The notes under the pieces: model-generated
What the model was told of the DNA's origin: nothing
Database searches by the model: none
The model's input: the letters and a program-made list of their open reading frames with translations, nothing else
Shown here: piece after piece, positions 25,291 to 33,222 of the stretch
Position numbering within the stretch: the stretch's first letter is position 1
Layout: every line of letters begins with the position of its first letter
Translations under genes and position numbers: made by a program
Assembly: GCF_002860165.1 (NCBI RefSeq)
Contig: NZ_PGUZ01000031.1
Coordinates: forward strand, 43,447-107,446
Direction: 5' to 3'
DNA: 64,000 bases
DNA from: Bacillus sp. V3-13
GTDB taxonomy: Bacteria; Bacillota; Bacilli; Bacillales; Cytobacillaceae

Positions 25291-25578
25291 CTAATCCATT
25301 TTAAATATAATTTCTGCTACGCCTTTTGTTCTTTCATTTATCTTTTGTTTAATGTCTCTCAACACATCCCTTGAGACACTTTGACCTCTCACATCAATAA
25401 TAACAGATTGATTAGTTTTTTCTGGCAAATCACTTATCCGCTTATTTATTTGCTTTGAGACATTCCTTATTAAGTTTTTTCTACCAGAAGATGTCGTCAA
25501 TTTATAATTCTTAACTTCTATACTATGCCCGCTGATATAAAAATCTGGTCTCGAACTATTTTTAGTACCATGATTCAC
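25291..25578 (-). CDS. Orphan toxin tip, PD-(D/E)xK nuclease-like
   Basis: A 95-residue protein (GTG start) with the sequence RPDFYISGHSIEVKNYK: Asp12, then Glu21-x-Lys23 on a following strand, matching the catalytic core of PD-(D/E)xK restriction-endonuclease-like toxins. The frame is closed by a stop upstream, and there is no secretion or pre-toxin domain, so it looks like a detached C-terminal toxin module of the kind left behind when effector tips are exchanged. It may be a silent cassette, or an expressed fragment. Start overlaps the 68-residue gene by four bases (GTGA), and the Imm70-like gene follows. Confidence 0.6.
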   Translation of the reverse strand: MNHGTKNSSRPDFYISGHSIEVKNYKLTTSSGRKNLIRNVSKQINKRISDLPEKTNQSVIIDVRGQSVSRDVLRDIKQKINERTKGVAEIIFKMD

Positions 25579-25781
25579 TTCATTTTATAAATTCTACTTA
25601 ATTCGATCATTACTGTTTCAAGCTCATTTGCACTTTTCGGGTTCATATAAAAATCATTTATTAAATGAATTGATGTTTCTATTTGCTGTATTATATATTG
25701 CAGATCCGTATCTCTTTGTTCGTTTAATACTTTCAACAACATCTCATAACTTTGTCTTATTAAGTCTAGTTTTTGCTCCAA
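25575..25781 (-). CDS. Small helical protein of unknown function in toxin array
   Basis: A 68-residue, almost entirely helical protein (MEQKLDLIRQSYEMLLKVL, then LQYIIQQIETSIHLINDFY) without cysteines or a membrane segment. I do not recognise it. It overlaps the following nuclease-tip frame by four bases. By position it could be an immunity protein for a lost toxin or an antitoxin-like partner of the tip; neither can be shown. No strong Shine-Dalgarno is visible, which lowers confidence that it is translated on its own. Confidence 0.45.
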   Translation of the reverse strand: MEQKLDLIRQSYEMLLKVLNEQRDTDLQYIIQQIETSIHLINDFYMNPKSANELETVMIELSRIYKMK

Positions 25782-25964
25782 TTTGATCCCTCAAGAATAA
25801 TATACTTTGTTGAAACGTCAGAAGTCGCTTCGATTCCTCCTCTTTTTTTTTCCATGATTCTTAAATTGAAAAATGATTACTCCGGAACATAAATGCATTC
25901 GGTCGATGAAGTGTATTATAAAACATAAACCTTGAAGTGCATTTAACTAGTTTAAGATAATGCA

Positions 25965-26210
25965 TCAATTCAAGATCCCCATATCTTTTAAAGAGCTAAT
26001 CAACCAATTATAGAAATAATTGCACGCATCTTCTTCAGAATTAAAAGTTTTTAAATTTGATTTAATACCTCTCTCACTATAGTATACTTCCCATATTTGA
26101 CTTTCTTTATTTATACAAAATGCTTCATTAGGATACCCACCACGAAGACTGTACAAATCCTTCGGTATATTATTAGATAATAGTTTTTGTTCCAACTCAT
26201 TAAGTTTCAT
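25965..26210 (-). CDS. Imm59-like immunity protein for the TNT toxin
   Basis: An 81-residue protein: MKLNELEQKLLSNNIPKDLY, then GGYPNEAFCI, IWEVYYSERGIKSNLKTF and SEEDACNYFYNWL. This pattern is what I recall for the Imm59 immunity family. Its start codon directly abuts the toxin stop (26211), so both are made together, as needed to protect the producer from an NAD+-degrading enzyme. Family label from memory; the role as TNT immunity follows from position. Confidence 0.65.
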   Translation of the reverse strand: MKLNELEQKLLSNNIPKDLYSLRGGYPNEAFCINKESQIWEVYYSERGIKSNLKTFNSEEDACNYFYNWLISSLKDMGILN

Positions 26211-27392
26211 TTACTTTTCCACCCTTCTTAAAGTTCCTTCTTCTATTAATTCTTTTATAGATTTATTAAACTCGTGCTGAATTCCTAACCCTGGCTCATC
26301 AAACCATGGTGCTATCCTTCCTGATTGGACGTTAACTGGTTTTACGACTTCATACACATTATATGGCTTTTGATTTGTTCCTGGGGCTAACGCTCTCATT
26401 TCATAAGGAGTTCCAACAGGAGAAACAAAAGTCCCTCCTTCATAACCATATCTATCTATTCGTGTCCCTGGTTCAAGTGTAATATCTTGAATCTCGCCAA
26501 TAAACCCTCTATTTGGGGGCCAAATAATTTCTCCTTCCGTTGTATAATACTTAGGATTTTTAGAAACATCTGTAGATTTATTAACAACATTTATTACATT
26601 ATCACTCTTCCCATCATTCACCATCCGAACAACCGATTCCTTCGCACCTTCCAACGATTCCCGAACGGTTGTCCGCATCGGACCGACTCCGGCAAGCTGT
26701 ACCTGAAGATTCGCCGGGACAGGCAGATCTCCCAGCTTTTTCATAACCTGATCAAACCATACCTTCGTGGCAGCCAGTGGTCCTTGGACGACTCGGTTAT
26801 ATACAACACGAAAAGCTTCTGAAACTTTGTTTGGATTCACAACATTTTTCATCGCCATAAAGGCTTTTGAATTTTTGGCAAGGGCAGGTAAACCACTTTT
26901 GGAGGCTGCTTCAATTCCTGCATTAATTCCTTTAACCGCTGCTTTGCCTCCAACTCCGACAGCTTTCCCCGGAGGGAAGAGGGAAAGTGCGAGCATCCCA
27001 ATCGCCAATGCCCGATCACCTGCAGAAAGTTTTTCTCCAGTGACAGGGTCGTATTCGCTGTACACCCGCTGAAGATCATACCAGCCGACCATTTCGAGAA
27101 GAAACCCGCCGATTGCACCTGCCATCTTTTGATCGGCCTTCTCCATTTCAGCCGCCGTCATTTTGATCAAACGCTGTGCGTCATCCAGTTTGTCTCTATA
27201 TTGTCTGATAGCCTGCTTGAACTCGGCTTCTAGATCATGAATCCCACAGGGTAACACGCCTGGGAAGTCAGCCAGCAACGAGTTAAAATGCCAGGTTACA
27301 GCATTAAGTGCCTGGGTGCAATCCCTCTCAGCCTTTCCTAACTGGTCTGCAAATTCCTCCAACTCATCTACGTTGATTTGGATGCGGCTCAT
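26211..27392 (-). CDS. Polymorphic toxin: WXG-type N-terminus, pre-toxin region, C-terminal TNT NADase domain
   Basis: 393 residues. Residues 1-100 are helical and WXG100/YeeF-like (IQINVDELEEFADQLG), suited to type VII secretion. A pre-toxin TG-like region follows (YDPVTGEKLSAGDRALAIGM, about 115-135) with glycine/alanine-rich hydrophobic stretch. The C-terminal ~98 residues carry the TNT signature: DRYGYEGGTFVSPVGTPYE, MRALAPGTN, YEVVKPVNV, IAPWFDEPGLGIQ and a closing LIEEGTLRRV. TNT domains hydrolyse NAD+ and kill the target cell. GC and codon use drop sharply after about residue 255, consistent with tip exchange. It overlaps the partner gene by four bases upstream and abuts the immunity gene downstream. 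Confidence 0.82.
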   Translation of the reverse strand: MSRIQINVDELEEFADQLGKAERDCTQALNAVTWHFNSLLADFPGVLPCGIHDLEAEFKQAIRQYRDKLDDAQRLIKMTAAEMEKADQKMAGAIGGFLLEMVGWYDLQRVYSEYDPVTGEKLSAGDRALAIGMLALSLFPPGKAVGVGGKAAVKGINAGIEAASKSGLPALAKNSKAFMAMKNVVNPNKVSEAFRVVYNRVVQGPLAATKVWFDQVMKKLGDLPVPANLQVQLAGVGPMRTTVRESLEGAKESVVRMVNDGKSDNVINVVNKSTDVSKNPKYYTTEGEIIWPPNRGFIGEIQDITLEPGTRIDRYGYEGGTFVSPVGTPYEMRALAPGTNQKPYNVYEVVKPVNVQSGRIAPWFDEPGLGIQHEFNKSIKELIEEGTLRRVEK

Positions 27393-27706
27393 GAAAGGGC
27401 CTCGGCTTTTTTACGCAATTTGCGTATTTCCGTCCCAATTTCCTGAATGAGTTCGTCTTCTAAAGTATAAACCTGATTCGCTGTTTGACTCAATTCGCCT
27501 GCAATCATTTCATAAGCCTCCCGGGATTGGCCTTGCCAATTGGCTGCATAACAGCCATGCGCACTTCGATAAATACTCACTCCGTCTTCGAAGTGGTTAC
27601 TGCCCTGCTTTATATTGGACTTGTAACCTTCCAAAATATCAATCATCCAGAGGTACTTCTGACGCTTCGCTCTCCTCTCAATTTCCTCCAGAAGATTTAT
27701 ATCCAT
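27389..27706 (-). CDS. DUF5082/YwqH-like WXG partner protein of the toxin
   Basis: A 105-residue helical hairpin protein with a central W-x-G turn (NWQGQSREAYE) and a heptad-like C-terminal helix (YTLEDELIQEIGTEIRKLRKKAE). It resembles the DUF5082 (YwqH) small proteins encoded just before LXG/WXG toxins, which act as targeting partners for type VIIb secretion. It is the first gene of the toxin operon, overlapping the toxin start by four bases. Base composition is like the rest of the chromosome, unlike the downstream cassettes. Confidence 0.75.
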   Translation of the reverse strand: MDINLLEEIERRAKRQKYLWMIDILEGYKSNIKQGSNHFEDGVSIYRSAHGCYAANWQGQSREAYEMIAGELSQTANQVYTLEDELIQEIGTEIRKLRKKAEALS

Positions 27707-27905
27707 TGAGTGCCCTCCTCTTTTTAAGTCTTATAAATTATATGTAAATGTTGATAACCATTTAATACCATAAGATAATATTACCAAAATTACCATGAAG
27801 GCAAACCTTACTTTAGTACTGAATTGTTGGTTAAATCTTATTCGTTTTTGATTACTATTTTCCTATTAGCCTACCCTTCTCATGAAGCGGCATTTATTTA
27901 AAAGA

Positions 27906-27965
27906 GCCTCCGGAAGGCTTCATTTAACAAAAAGAGAAGGTCCCAAAATTCAAGAATTTTGGGAC
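27906..27965 (-). terminator. Hairpins downstream of the Nramp-like gene
   Basis: A perfect 12-bp inverted repeat GTCCCAAAATTC / GAATTTTGGGAC with a two-base spacer (27940-27965), followed on the minus strand by CTTCTCTTTTTG, and a second small stem GCCTT / GGAGGC at 27906-27918 followed by TCTTTT. Together they probably end the transcript from 28053. The gap 27707-28052 holds nothing else that I can identify. Confidence 0.65.
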
Positions 27966-28052
27966 ACTCTATAATTATGCTTATAATCAAAATTCTTTTA
28001 CTTTACTTCTTCGTAGATTTTCTCACCTTAATTATTTGAAACCGCTTTCAAA

Positions 28053-29357
28053 TTAAAATAAACTGTTTATTAGATGCCATGTTGACCACAGGGTTAAGCC
28101 GATAAGTATTAATAAAAGCACGTTCTCCCACCACTTATTTACGTACTTTCCTAAAAGCTCTTTACGGTTTGTTAAAATCAACAGTCCTATCGAAACGATA
28201 GGTAAAAGCAAGATTTGCCACGCATTAACTAAAATAGTTAAGTATATAAAACCAGGCATTGATGGCAGAGCCCAAATAATGGGCAATACTACCGTAATGA
28301 GAAGAGTAAATTTGAAAAGTGGGTCTTTGTTAAACTCTTCGTTATATTTCTTCCCCCTTTCAGGAAAGGTAGTGTAAATGGCATCAACAAAAAGATTGCC
28401 GAAACCAAGTGCATATCCAATTACTGTACTAAAACAAGCTCCGAAAACGCCAACATAGAACAGGATACCACCAAGTGCACCTAATGTTGTTGTTAGCATC
28501 TGGGCCATGTCAGCTACACTCGAAATGGTCAAACCTTGGGGATTAAGTATTTCTGCACCTAGAGTCCATACAGCGAGGTCGATAATAATAATCATTAGTA
28601 CACCGAACAAGAGATCATAACGCTGAAGTTTTAAATAAGAGGGACCAACCCAGCCCTTTTGCTTAAACAGATAAGGATAAATCAAATTTGATAAAGATCC
28701 GGCTACAGCGCCGATTAAAGAGACAACAAAAACGAGAGTATCTACCCCTCCAACATTATCAGGAATACTAAAAGCTACAGTGCCTTTAACAATTGCAGGA
28801 ACATCAGGACCTACCCATATGGCACTTCCTACTAAACTGACAACCATTAAAATAAGAATTCCCTTAATCGTAATTTCAATATAGTTATAAATTCCTCTCC
28901 CAAGTAAGGCAAGAGAAACTACGACTACAACAAGCGACCATACAAATGTGTTCCCTACCTTGCTAAGTTGCCAGAGGGCTTCCCCAGCTCCTTTAAGAAG
29001 ATATGCGGCATAAAAATGCGCCAGAAAAAGACTAGCGACACCTAAAAACAAGGGCAAATATTTATATAATCGTTTATAACCCTGGAAAATGGTTTCTTGA
29101 TGTACGTTGCAAAGGGCGTATTTAGAAATAACATTCACTAAGATATACCTTAAGACTAAGGCTAAAACCAGCCCCCACATGAGATTATATCCGTAATGGG
29201 CACCTGAAACGGACATATCTACTAAGTCTCCTGCACCTAACCAACTCAAAACCATTACTATTCCAGGGCCAAAAGAAATCAAATATTGCCAGAAACTAGA
29301 TGGCGTTTTGGTTATTATCTGTGTTGGTTGTGTCACCTTTTCTTCGGGAACTGACAT
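28053..29357 (-). CDS. Nramp-like transporter lacking canonical metal motifs
   Basis: A 434-residue protein with about eleven helices and the LeuT-like layout of the Nramp family (FGPGIVMVLSWLGAGDLVDM, then SGAHYGYNLMWGLVLALVLR). The metal-binding DPGN of helix 1 is replaced by GAGD (residues 41-44), and the helix 6 MPHN region reads GSLSN (220-224). These replacements argue against Mn/Fe transport and place it in a divergent Nramp-related branch. Gene neighbours are a GntR/FCD regulator and an FAD-dependent oxidoreductase, so it may move an organic compound or a different cation (inference). It lies 127 bases downstream of the GntR gene. Confidence 0.78.
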   Translation of the reverse strand: MSVPEEKVTQPTQIITKTPSSFWQYLISFGPGIVMVLSWLGAGDLVDMSVSGAHYGYNLMWGLVLALVLRYILVNVISKYALCNVHQETIFQGYKRLYKYLPLFLGVASLFLAHFYAAYLLKGAGEALWQLSKVGNTFVWSLVVVVVSLALLGRGIYNYIEITIKGILILMVVSLVGSAIWVGPDVPAIVKGTVAFSIPDNVGGVDTLVFVVSLIGAVAGSLSNLIYPYLFKQKGWVGPSYLKLQRYDLLFGVLMIIIIDLAVWTLGAEILNPQGLTISSVADMAQMLTTTLGALGGILFYVGVFGACFSTVIGYALGFGNLFVDAIYTTFPERGKKYNEEFNKDPLFKFTLLITVVLPIIWALPSMPGFIYLTILVNAWQILLLPIVSIGLLILTNRKELLGKYVNKWWENVLLLILIGLTLWSTWHLINSLF

Positions 29358-29484
29358 TTCTACTTCCTCCCTTAATATTATTTTTTCATTTTATATCATC
29401 AGTCACCCCATCGAGTAATAGACATTATGCGAATTTTTTAGAACTGGAAAATTCACCTCCATTCCAAACCCTGCTTTTGAAAAT

Positions 29485-30198
29485 TCATTCCTCATTTTTG
29501 GAAGTCATCGCAATCAATACTTTTTTTGCAGTCATAAGGTGCTTATCAAGAACCTGGATCGCTCTTTCTGGATTATTGTTTTTTAAACTCTCAACAATTT
29601 CCCAATGCTCAGCCTCTGATTCTTCCGCCCATCTGAGATTTGTCAAAGAATATAAACGGTAACGGACGATCGTATCCTGAACAGTATCTACAAACTGTTC
29701 TAACCGACGGTTTCCCAGTGCTGAAACAAGGATAGAATGGAACTCTGAATTTGTATTCGCCAATCCGGTTAAGTCGTTTGCCCGTAGCTGCGTATCAGCA
29801 TTTTTTAAGCATTCTTCCAGCTGTTGAATAATTAAATCATTCTCTGACGCAATGCTTCGTAAAGCCTCTGATTCCACTAATAATCGAATTTGGTATATTT
29901 CCTCAATATCCTGAATGTTAGGAATTGAGACTATGATTCTCCTTCCAGGCAGTGTGGTGACCAAGTTTTCCGTCTCCAAAATCCTGAGTGCTTCACGTAC
30001 TGGTGTACGACTGACCGACAATTTGTCTGCTATTTTGTTCTCGCTTAACAGCTGGCCCGGTTTTAATGATCCATTTAAAATCGATTTTTTTAGAGTTTGA
30101 AAGACAGCTTCGCGCAACGGCATATATGGAGGAAAATCCCCGGGTGAATCTATATTAAGCTCGTCTTCTATGATTAGTGGTTCTTTAGAGTTGTCCAT
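29485..30198 (-). CDS. GntR family regulator, FadR/FCD subfamily
   Basis: A 237-residue regulator: winged helix at residues 25-95 (LREAVFQTLKKSILNGSLKP, then LSVSRTPVREALRILE) and a helical FCD ligand domain at 100-225 with its metal-ligand type histidines (SEFHSILVSALGN, EHWEIVESL). FCD members typically sense small carboxylates or sugar acids. It sits between the FAD-oxidoreductase and Nramp-like genes, all co-directional, and the 22-bp palindrome before the oxidoreductase gene (core TGTATACA, typical for this subfamily) is its probable operator. AGGAGGAATT precedes the ATG. Confidence 0.88.
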   Translation of the reverse strand: MDNSKEPLIIEDELNIDSPGDFPPYMPLREAVFQTLKKSILNGSLKPGQLLSENKIADKLSVSRTPVREALRILETENLVTTLPGRRIIVSIPNIQDIEEIYQIRLLVESEALRSIASENDLIIQQLEECLKNADTQLRANDLTGLANTNSEFHSILVSALGNRRLEQFVDTVQDTIVRYRLYSLTNLRWAEESEAEHWEIVESLKNNNPERAIQVLDKHLMTAKKVLIAMTSKNEE

Positions 30199-30251
30199 CT
30201 GCTTAATTCCTCCTGCTTAAACGATTGCGGCTCCATGCGAAAAAACAATTG

Positions 30252-31598
30252 TTACTGTGTGACGCGGTTTCCAAGGTAGACACCCCGTTCTTCAAGAGTA
30301 GCCTGTAGTGTCTTAATATCCAGGTCAGGCATAGCACTGTTTTGCTTCGCGGCAAGCGCTGCAGCAACGCCGGCGCTTTCACCCATAACCAAACACGGTG
30401 CCATGTTTCTTGTTGCCCCATGAGCGAAAGAAGTAGCTGAAATGCATCTTCCCGCTACAATGATGTTTTCAAGATTTTTTGGAATCATGGCACGGTATGG
30501 AATATCAAATGCCCCGTCATTCCCGATTTGATAAAAAGTAGCCTGCCCGGTATCAGGATCGTGAATATCGACAGGAAAACATACTTGTCCAACCGTATCT
30601 TCGAACTTGCGCCCTGTGGTCACATCTTCATCGCTAATTTCATACAGCCCTTCAATTCTTCTGGTTTCCCTTACCCCGGCAAATGCTGATGGAACAAAGT
30701 ATGCGTTTTGGAACCCTGGCACATTTTCTTTTAGAAATTGACTAATTCGATGTATTTGATTGGTTAATTCCACAGTAGCACGCGATAGTGACAAAGGATC
30801 TGTGCCATCGATACCAATCACAGCGGAGGTATTTACGTTGATATGATTTGGCCAGACTGTGTTAAAAAACACCTTATGATTTTCATTAGGAAATATCTGA
30901 TTCTCACGGATAATGTCATTCCATTGACTAAAGGTTCCATTAAAATAAACCGGAATAGGTTCGGGATAATCACTGCGCGTGGCCATTGCGGGTGTGGAGA
31001 CAGCAATAGCCTCAGCAATTTCCTTGTTGTTAGTACCAAAACAACGAAGCACCATTGAAACCGGTTGCATTTTTCCGGTTTTACGATCGCCCTTTGTATA
31101 ATTTGCTCCGGCAGACACAGCTACATCAGCATCCCCGCTTGCATCAATATAAGTTTTAGCCCTAATGTGACGTATTCCTCCCTTTACAGCCACCTGGACA
31201 CCAGTGATATTCCCTTCATCCGTTTCAGTTCCAACTACGCTTGCACCTAATAATACTGTGACACCCGCTTCAGCCAGAAGTTGCGTAGAAAGGATCCTAA
31301 ACATTTCCCCATCTACAGGAGTGACAGAATGAACAAAACTTCCATATGGAATATGCCCTACAGCCCCACCCATTTTGATCAGCCGGTCAACTATTTCTTG
31401 AGCAATTCCAAACACGACCTGACGCCCGAATTTTGTAATGTAATTATGAAGACATAGTCCTGTAGTGGCGTTACCTCCGACAAATGGCTTTAATTCAATC
31501 AGGATCGTTTTTGCACCGCTACGTGCTGCCGCAGTGGCAGCAGCAACGCCCGTCACACCCCCGCCTACTACCAGAACATCGCAATCAAATTCATACAT
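30252..31598 (-). CDS. FAD-dependent oxidoreductase
   Basis: A 448-residue flavoprotein of the FAD_oxidored (PF12831-like) type. The dinucleotide-binding motif is DVLVVGGGVTGVAAATAAAR (residues 7-26), then GGNATTGLC, TYIDASGDADVA (the GD motif around 170-180), and the C-terminal IIVAGRCISATSFAHG, RNMAPCLVMGESAGVAAALA. Substrates of this family are mostly unknown; many sit in carbohydrate or organic-acid clusters. First gene of the unit, preceded by a promoter and a perfect palindrome, followed after 53 bases by the GntR gene. Confidence 0.82.
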   Translation of the reverse strand: MYEFDCDVLVVGGGVTGVAAATAAARSGAKTILIELKPFVGGNATTGLCLHNYITKFGRQVVFGIAQEIVDRLIKMGGAVGHIPYGSFVHSVTPVDGEMFRILSTQLLAEAGVTVLLGASVVGTETDEGNITGVQVAVKGGIRHIRAKTYIDASGDADVAVSAGANYTKGDRKTGKMQPVSMVLRCFGTNNKEIAEAIAVSTPAMATRSDYPEPIPVYFNGTFSQWNDIIRENQIFPNENHKVFFNTVWPNHINVNTSAVIGIDGTDPLSLSRATVELTNQIHRISQFLKENVPGFQNAYFVPSAFAGVRETRRIEGLYEISDEDVTTGRKFEDTVGQVCFPVDIHDPDTGQATFYQIGNDGAFDIPYRAMIPKNLENIIVAGRCISATSFAHGATRNMAPCLVMGESAGVAAALAAKQNSAMPDLDIKTLQATLEERGVYLGNRVTQ

Positions 31599-31629
31599 AT
31601 AGTCTTCCTCCCTTTATTAAGAAAACTCT

Positions 31630-31686
31630 GTATACCTGTATACAGGTATACTATACAATCAATTCAGTAAATTGTAAATATTAATT
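31630..31686 (-). promoter_or_regulatory. Promoter and 22-bp palindromic operator of the FAD-oxidoreductase unit
   Basis: The palindrome at 31630-31651 consists of GTATACCTGTA followed directly by its exact reverse complement. On the minus strand it starts inside the -10 region TATAGT (about 31650-31655), itself 17 bases after TTTACA. The central CTGTATACAG fits GntR/FadR-subfamily sites, so self-control by the 29485 gene product is likely. Confidence 0.75.
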
Positions 31687-31749
31687 ATTTTCAGTTTTTA
31701 ATTTGTGTTTTTCGATGATGTTCAAAAAAACTTTATATGTATTCCCTAT

Positions 31750-31896
31750 TTAAAGTCTATTTGGTCCTGCTGTTTTTCGCTTAAAATAAAAAATTGGAAC
31801 TAAATAGATAGTTCCATCATAATAGTGTAATGTTCGTATTGAAGTGCCGGTCATCTCTGAAAATTCTCCAATCAAATACTGCTTATCTGTTCCCAT
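31750..31896 (-). pseudogene. Truncated MerR-family regulator remnant
   Basis: A 48-residue frame starts MGTDKQYLIGEFSEMTGTSI and RTLHYYDGT, the DNA-binding start of a MerR regulator, behind a good GGAGGGAAATTTTT site. After HYYD, where DEIGLLKP would be expected, it changes to IYLVPIFYFKRKT and stops, so the wing, coiled coil and effector domain are missing. Its 3' part may be unrelated sequence. Best read as a gene fragment left by a deletion. Confidence 0.6.
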
Positions 31897-32069
31897 AAAA
31901 ATTTCCCTCCAGTATACATTTGTGATATCTATATCGATTCTACTCCCTCACGTAACTGGAGGTTCAAGCGGATTTTTTCAACCAACGCACAAACCTTGTT
32001 TCTTTTTATCATCATAATTTTCTCTTCATTAATTAGTTAGTCGTACAAAAGAACTTCTCAAGATCCAGA

Positions 32070-32930
32070 TTATTTCACTGGAATCCAGATCTCAGAATAA
32101 TAATCCGGGTTTGAGGGGTTGTCGTTTGTGTATACTTCCAGTTGCGGTGAATCGGCAAGCTCATATTTACTGGATGGCAACCATTCCGAATAAATCTGTT
32201 TCCACGCCTTTTGCATCGCATCTGGCATCGGGCCGTGAACTTCGAATACAGCCCATTTTGCTGCCGGGATCTCAATGCTTGATAATTCATCAGGAACGTC
32301 ACCTTTGTATTCTGTAGCCACCCAATAATCCATAACCTGATCCGATTGTTTGCTTTTATCAACACAAACACCAAGTACACCCTTAATTTGTCCGTTGTTC
32401 ATTTTCACCAATAAATCGTTTATTCCATTCTCATGAACTTCATCCCAAAGCTTTGGAATCCCCACCAGGTTTTCTTCATTGATTAGTGAAAACTCTCGTT
32501 TCATCCCGACTGCTCGAAAAGCTTCTCTTTCAATTACATTGTATTTCATTGGTTCTGCCCCTTTCAAACTCACCTGAATAATCAGGCGGTTATAAGATTG
32601 TAGCTTTCCAATATGCTTTCGTATCTCACTTGGAGTCACGCCATGTTGCCTTCGAAAAGCTTTTGTGAAAGCCTCGGGAGTGTCATAGCCATATTTATAG
32701 GCAAGGTCAATTATTTTGCAATTTGTCCTGGACAATTCTTCAGCGGCCAATGATAAACGGCGGCGGCGTAGATATTCACCAACAGAAATATCTGTCAATA
32801 GCGTAAACGTGCGCTGAAAGTGAAAAGGAGATACATTCGCCTGCTTGGCTATTCCTTCGATCGTAATACTTTCCAGTAAATGTTCCTCCATGTAGTCAAT
32901 CGCTTTCTGTAATGACTCAACCCATTTCAT
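32070..32930 (-). CDS. AraC family regulator with GyrI-like effector domain
   Basis: A 286-residue protein. The two AraC helix-turn-helix units are at residues 8-105 (ITIEGIAKQANVSPFHFQR; IIDLAYKYGYDTPEAFTKAF; RRQHGVTPSE). A GyrI-like ligand domain at about 125-286 contains YWVATEYKG, IPAAKWAVFEVHGPMP and the closing YYSEIWIPVK. Such Rob/BltR-like regulators bind hydrophobic compounds and switch efflux or detoxification genes. Start 32930 is preceded by AGGAGTGAGCG; an ATG at 32951 is less well placed. It stands alone; the DinB gene lies about 290 bases upstream in the same direction. Confidence 0.88.
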   Translation of the reverse strand: MKWVESLQKAIDYMEEHLLESITIEGIAKQANVSPFHFQRTFTLLTDISVGEYLRRRRLSLAAEELSRTNCKIIDLAYKYGYDTPEAFTKAFRRQHGVTPSEIRKHIGKLQSYNRLIIQVSLKGAEPMKYNVIEREAFRAVGMKREFSLINEENLVGIPKLWDEVHENGINDLLVKMNNGQIKGVLGVCVDKSKQSDQVMDYWVATEYKGDVPDELSSIEIPAAKWAVFEVHGPMPDAMQKAWKQIYSEWLPSSKYELADSPQLEVYTNDNPSNPDYYSEIWIPVK

Positions 32931-33222
32931 ATCGCTCACTCCTTGATTCATTCTAACAGCCGTTGTTCAAAAAAATCCTGTCTATTTATGCTTTGTTATG
33001 GCAGCATTGATACTTGAAAATGATTAATATGTATTTTTGAATTTTTCTCATCTAAAAGATAGTGAGCGCAAGAGACTCTTATGTGAGTGGAGATTTTCAA
33101 GGGATTGAAAATAGAGGTCTCAGTAAAGGTGACCGCATTGTAATGGTTATATTCACAGCGAACGAAATAAATGATTTGCGTCAGCAAGGTGATGTGGACA
33201 TCACCTCGCATCCCGCTGCACT

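Noticed and set aside
29358..29484. Metal-sensing riboswitch ahead of the Nramp-like gene
   Set aside because: The 127-base gap shows no yybP-ykoY-type or other recognisable aptamer stems.
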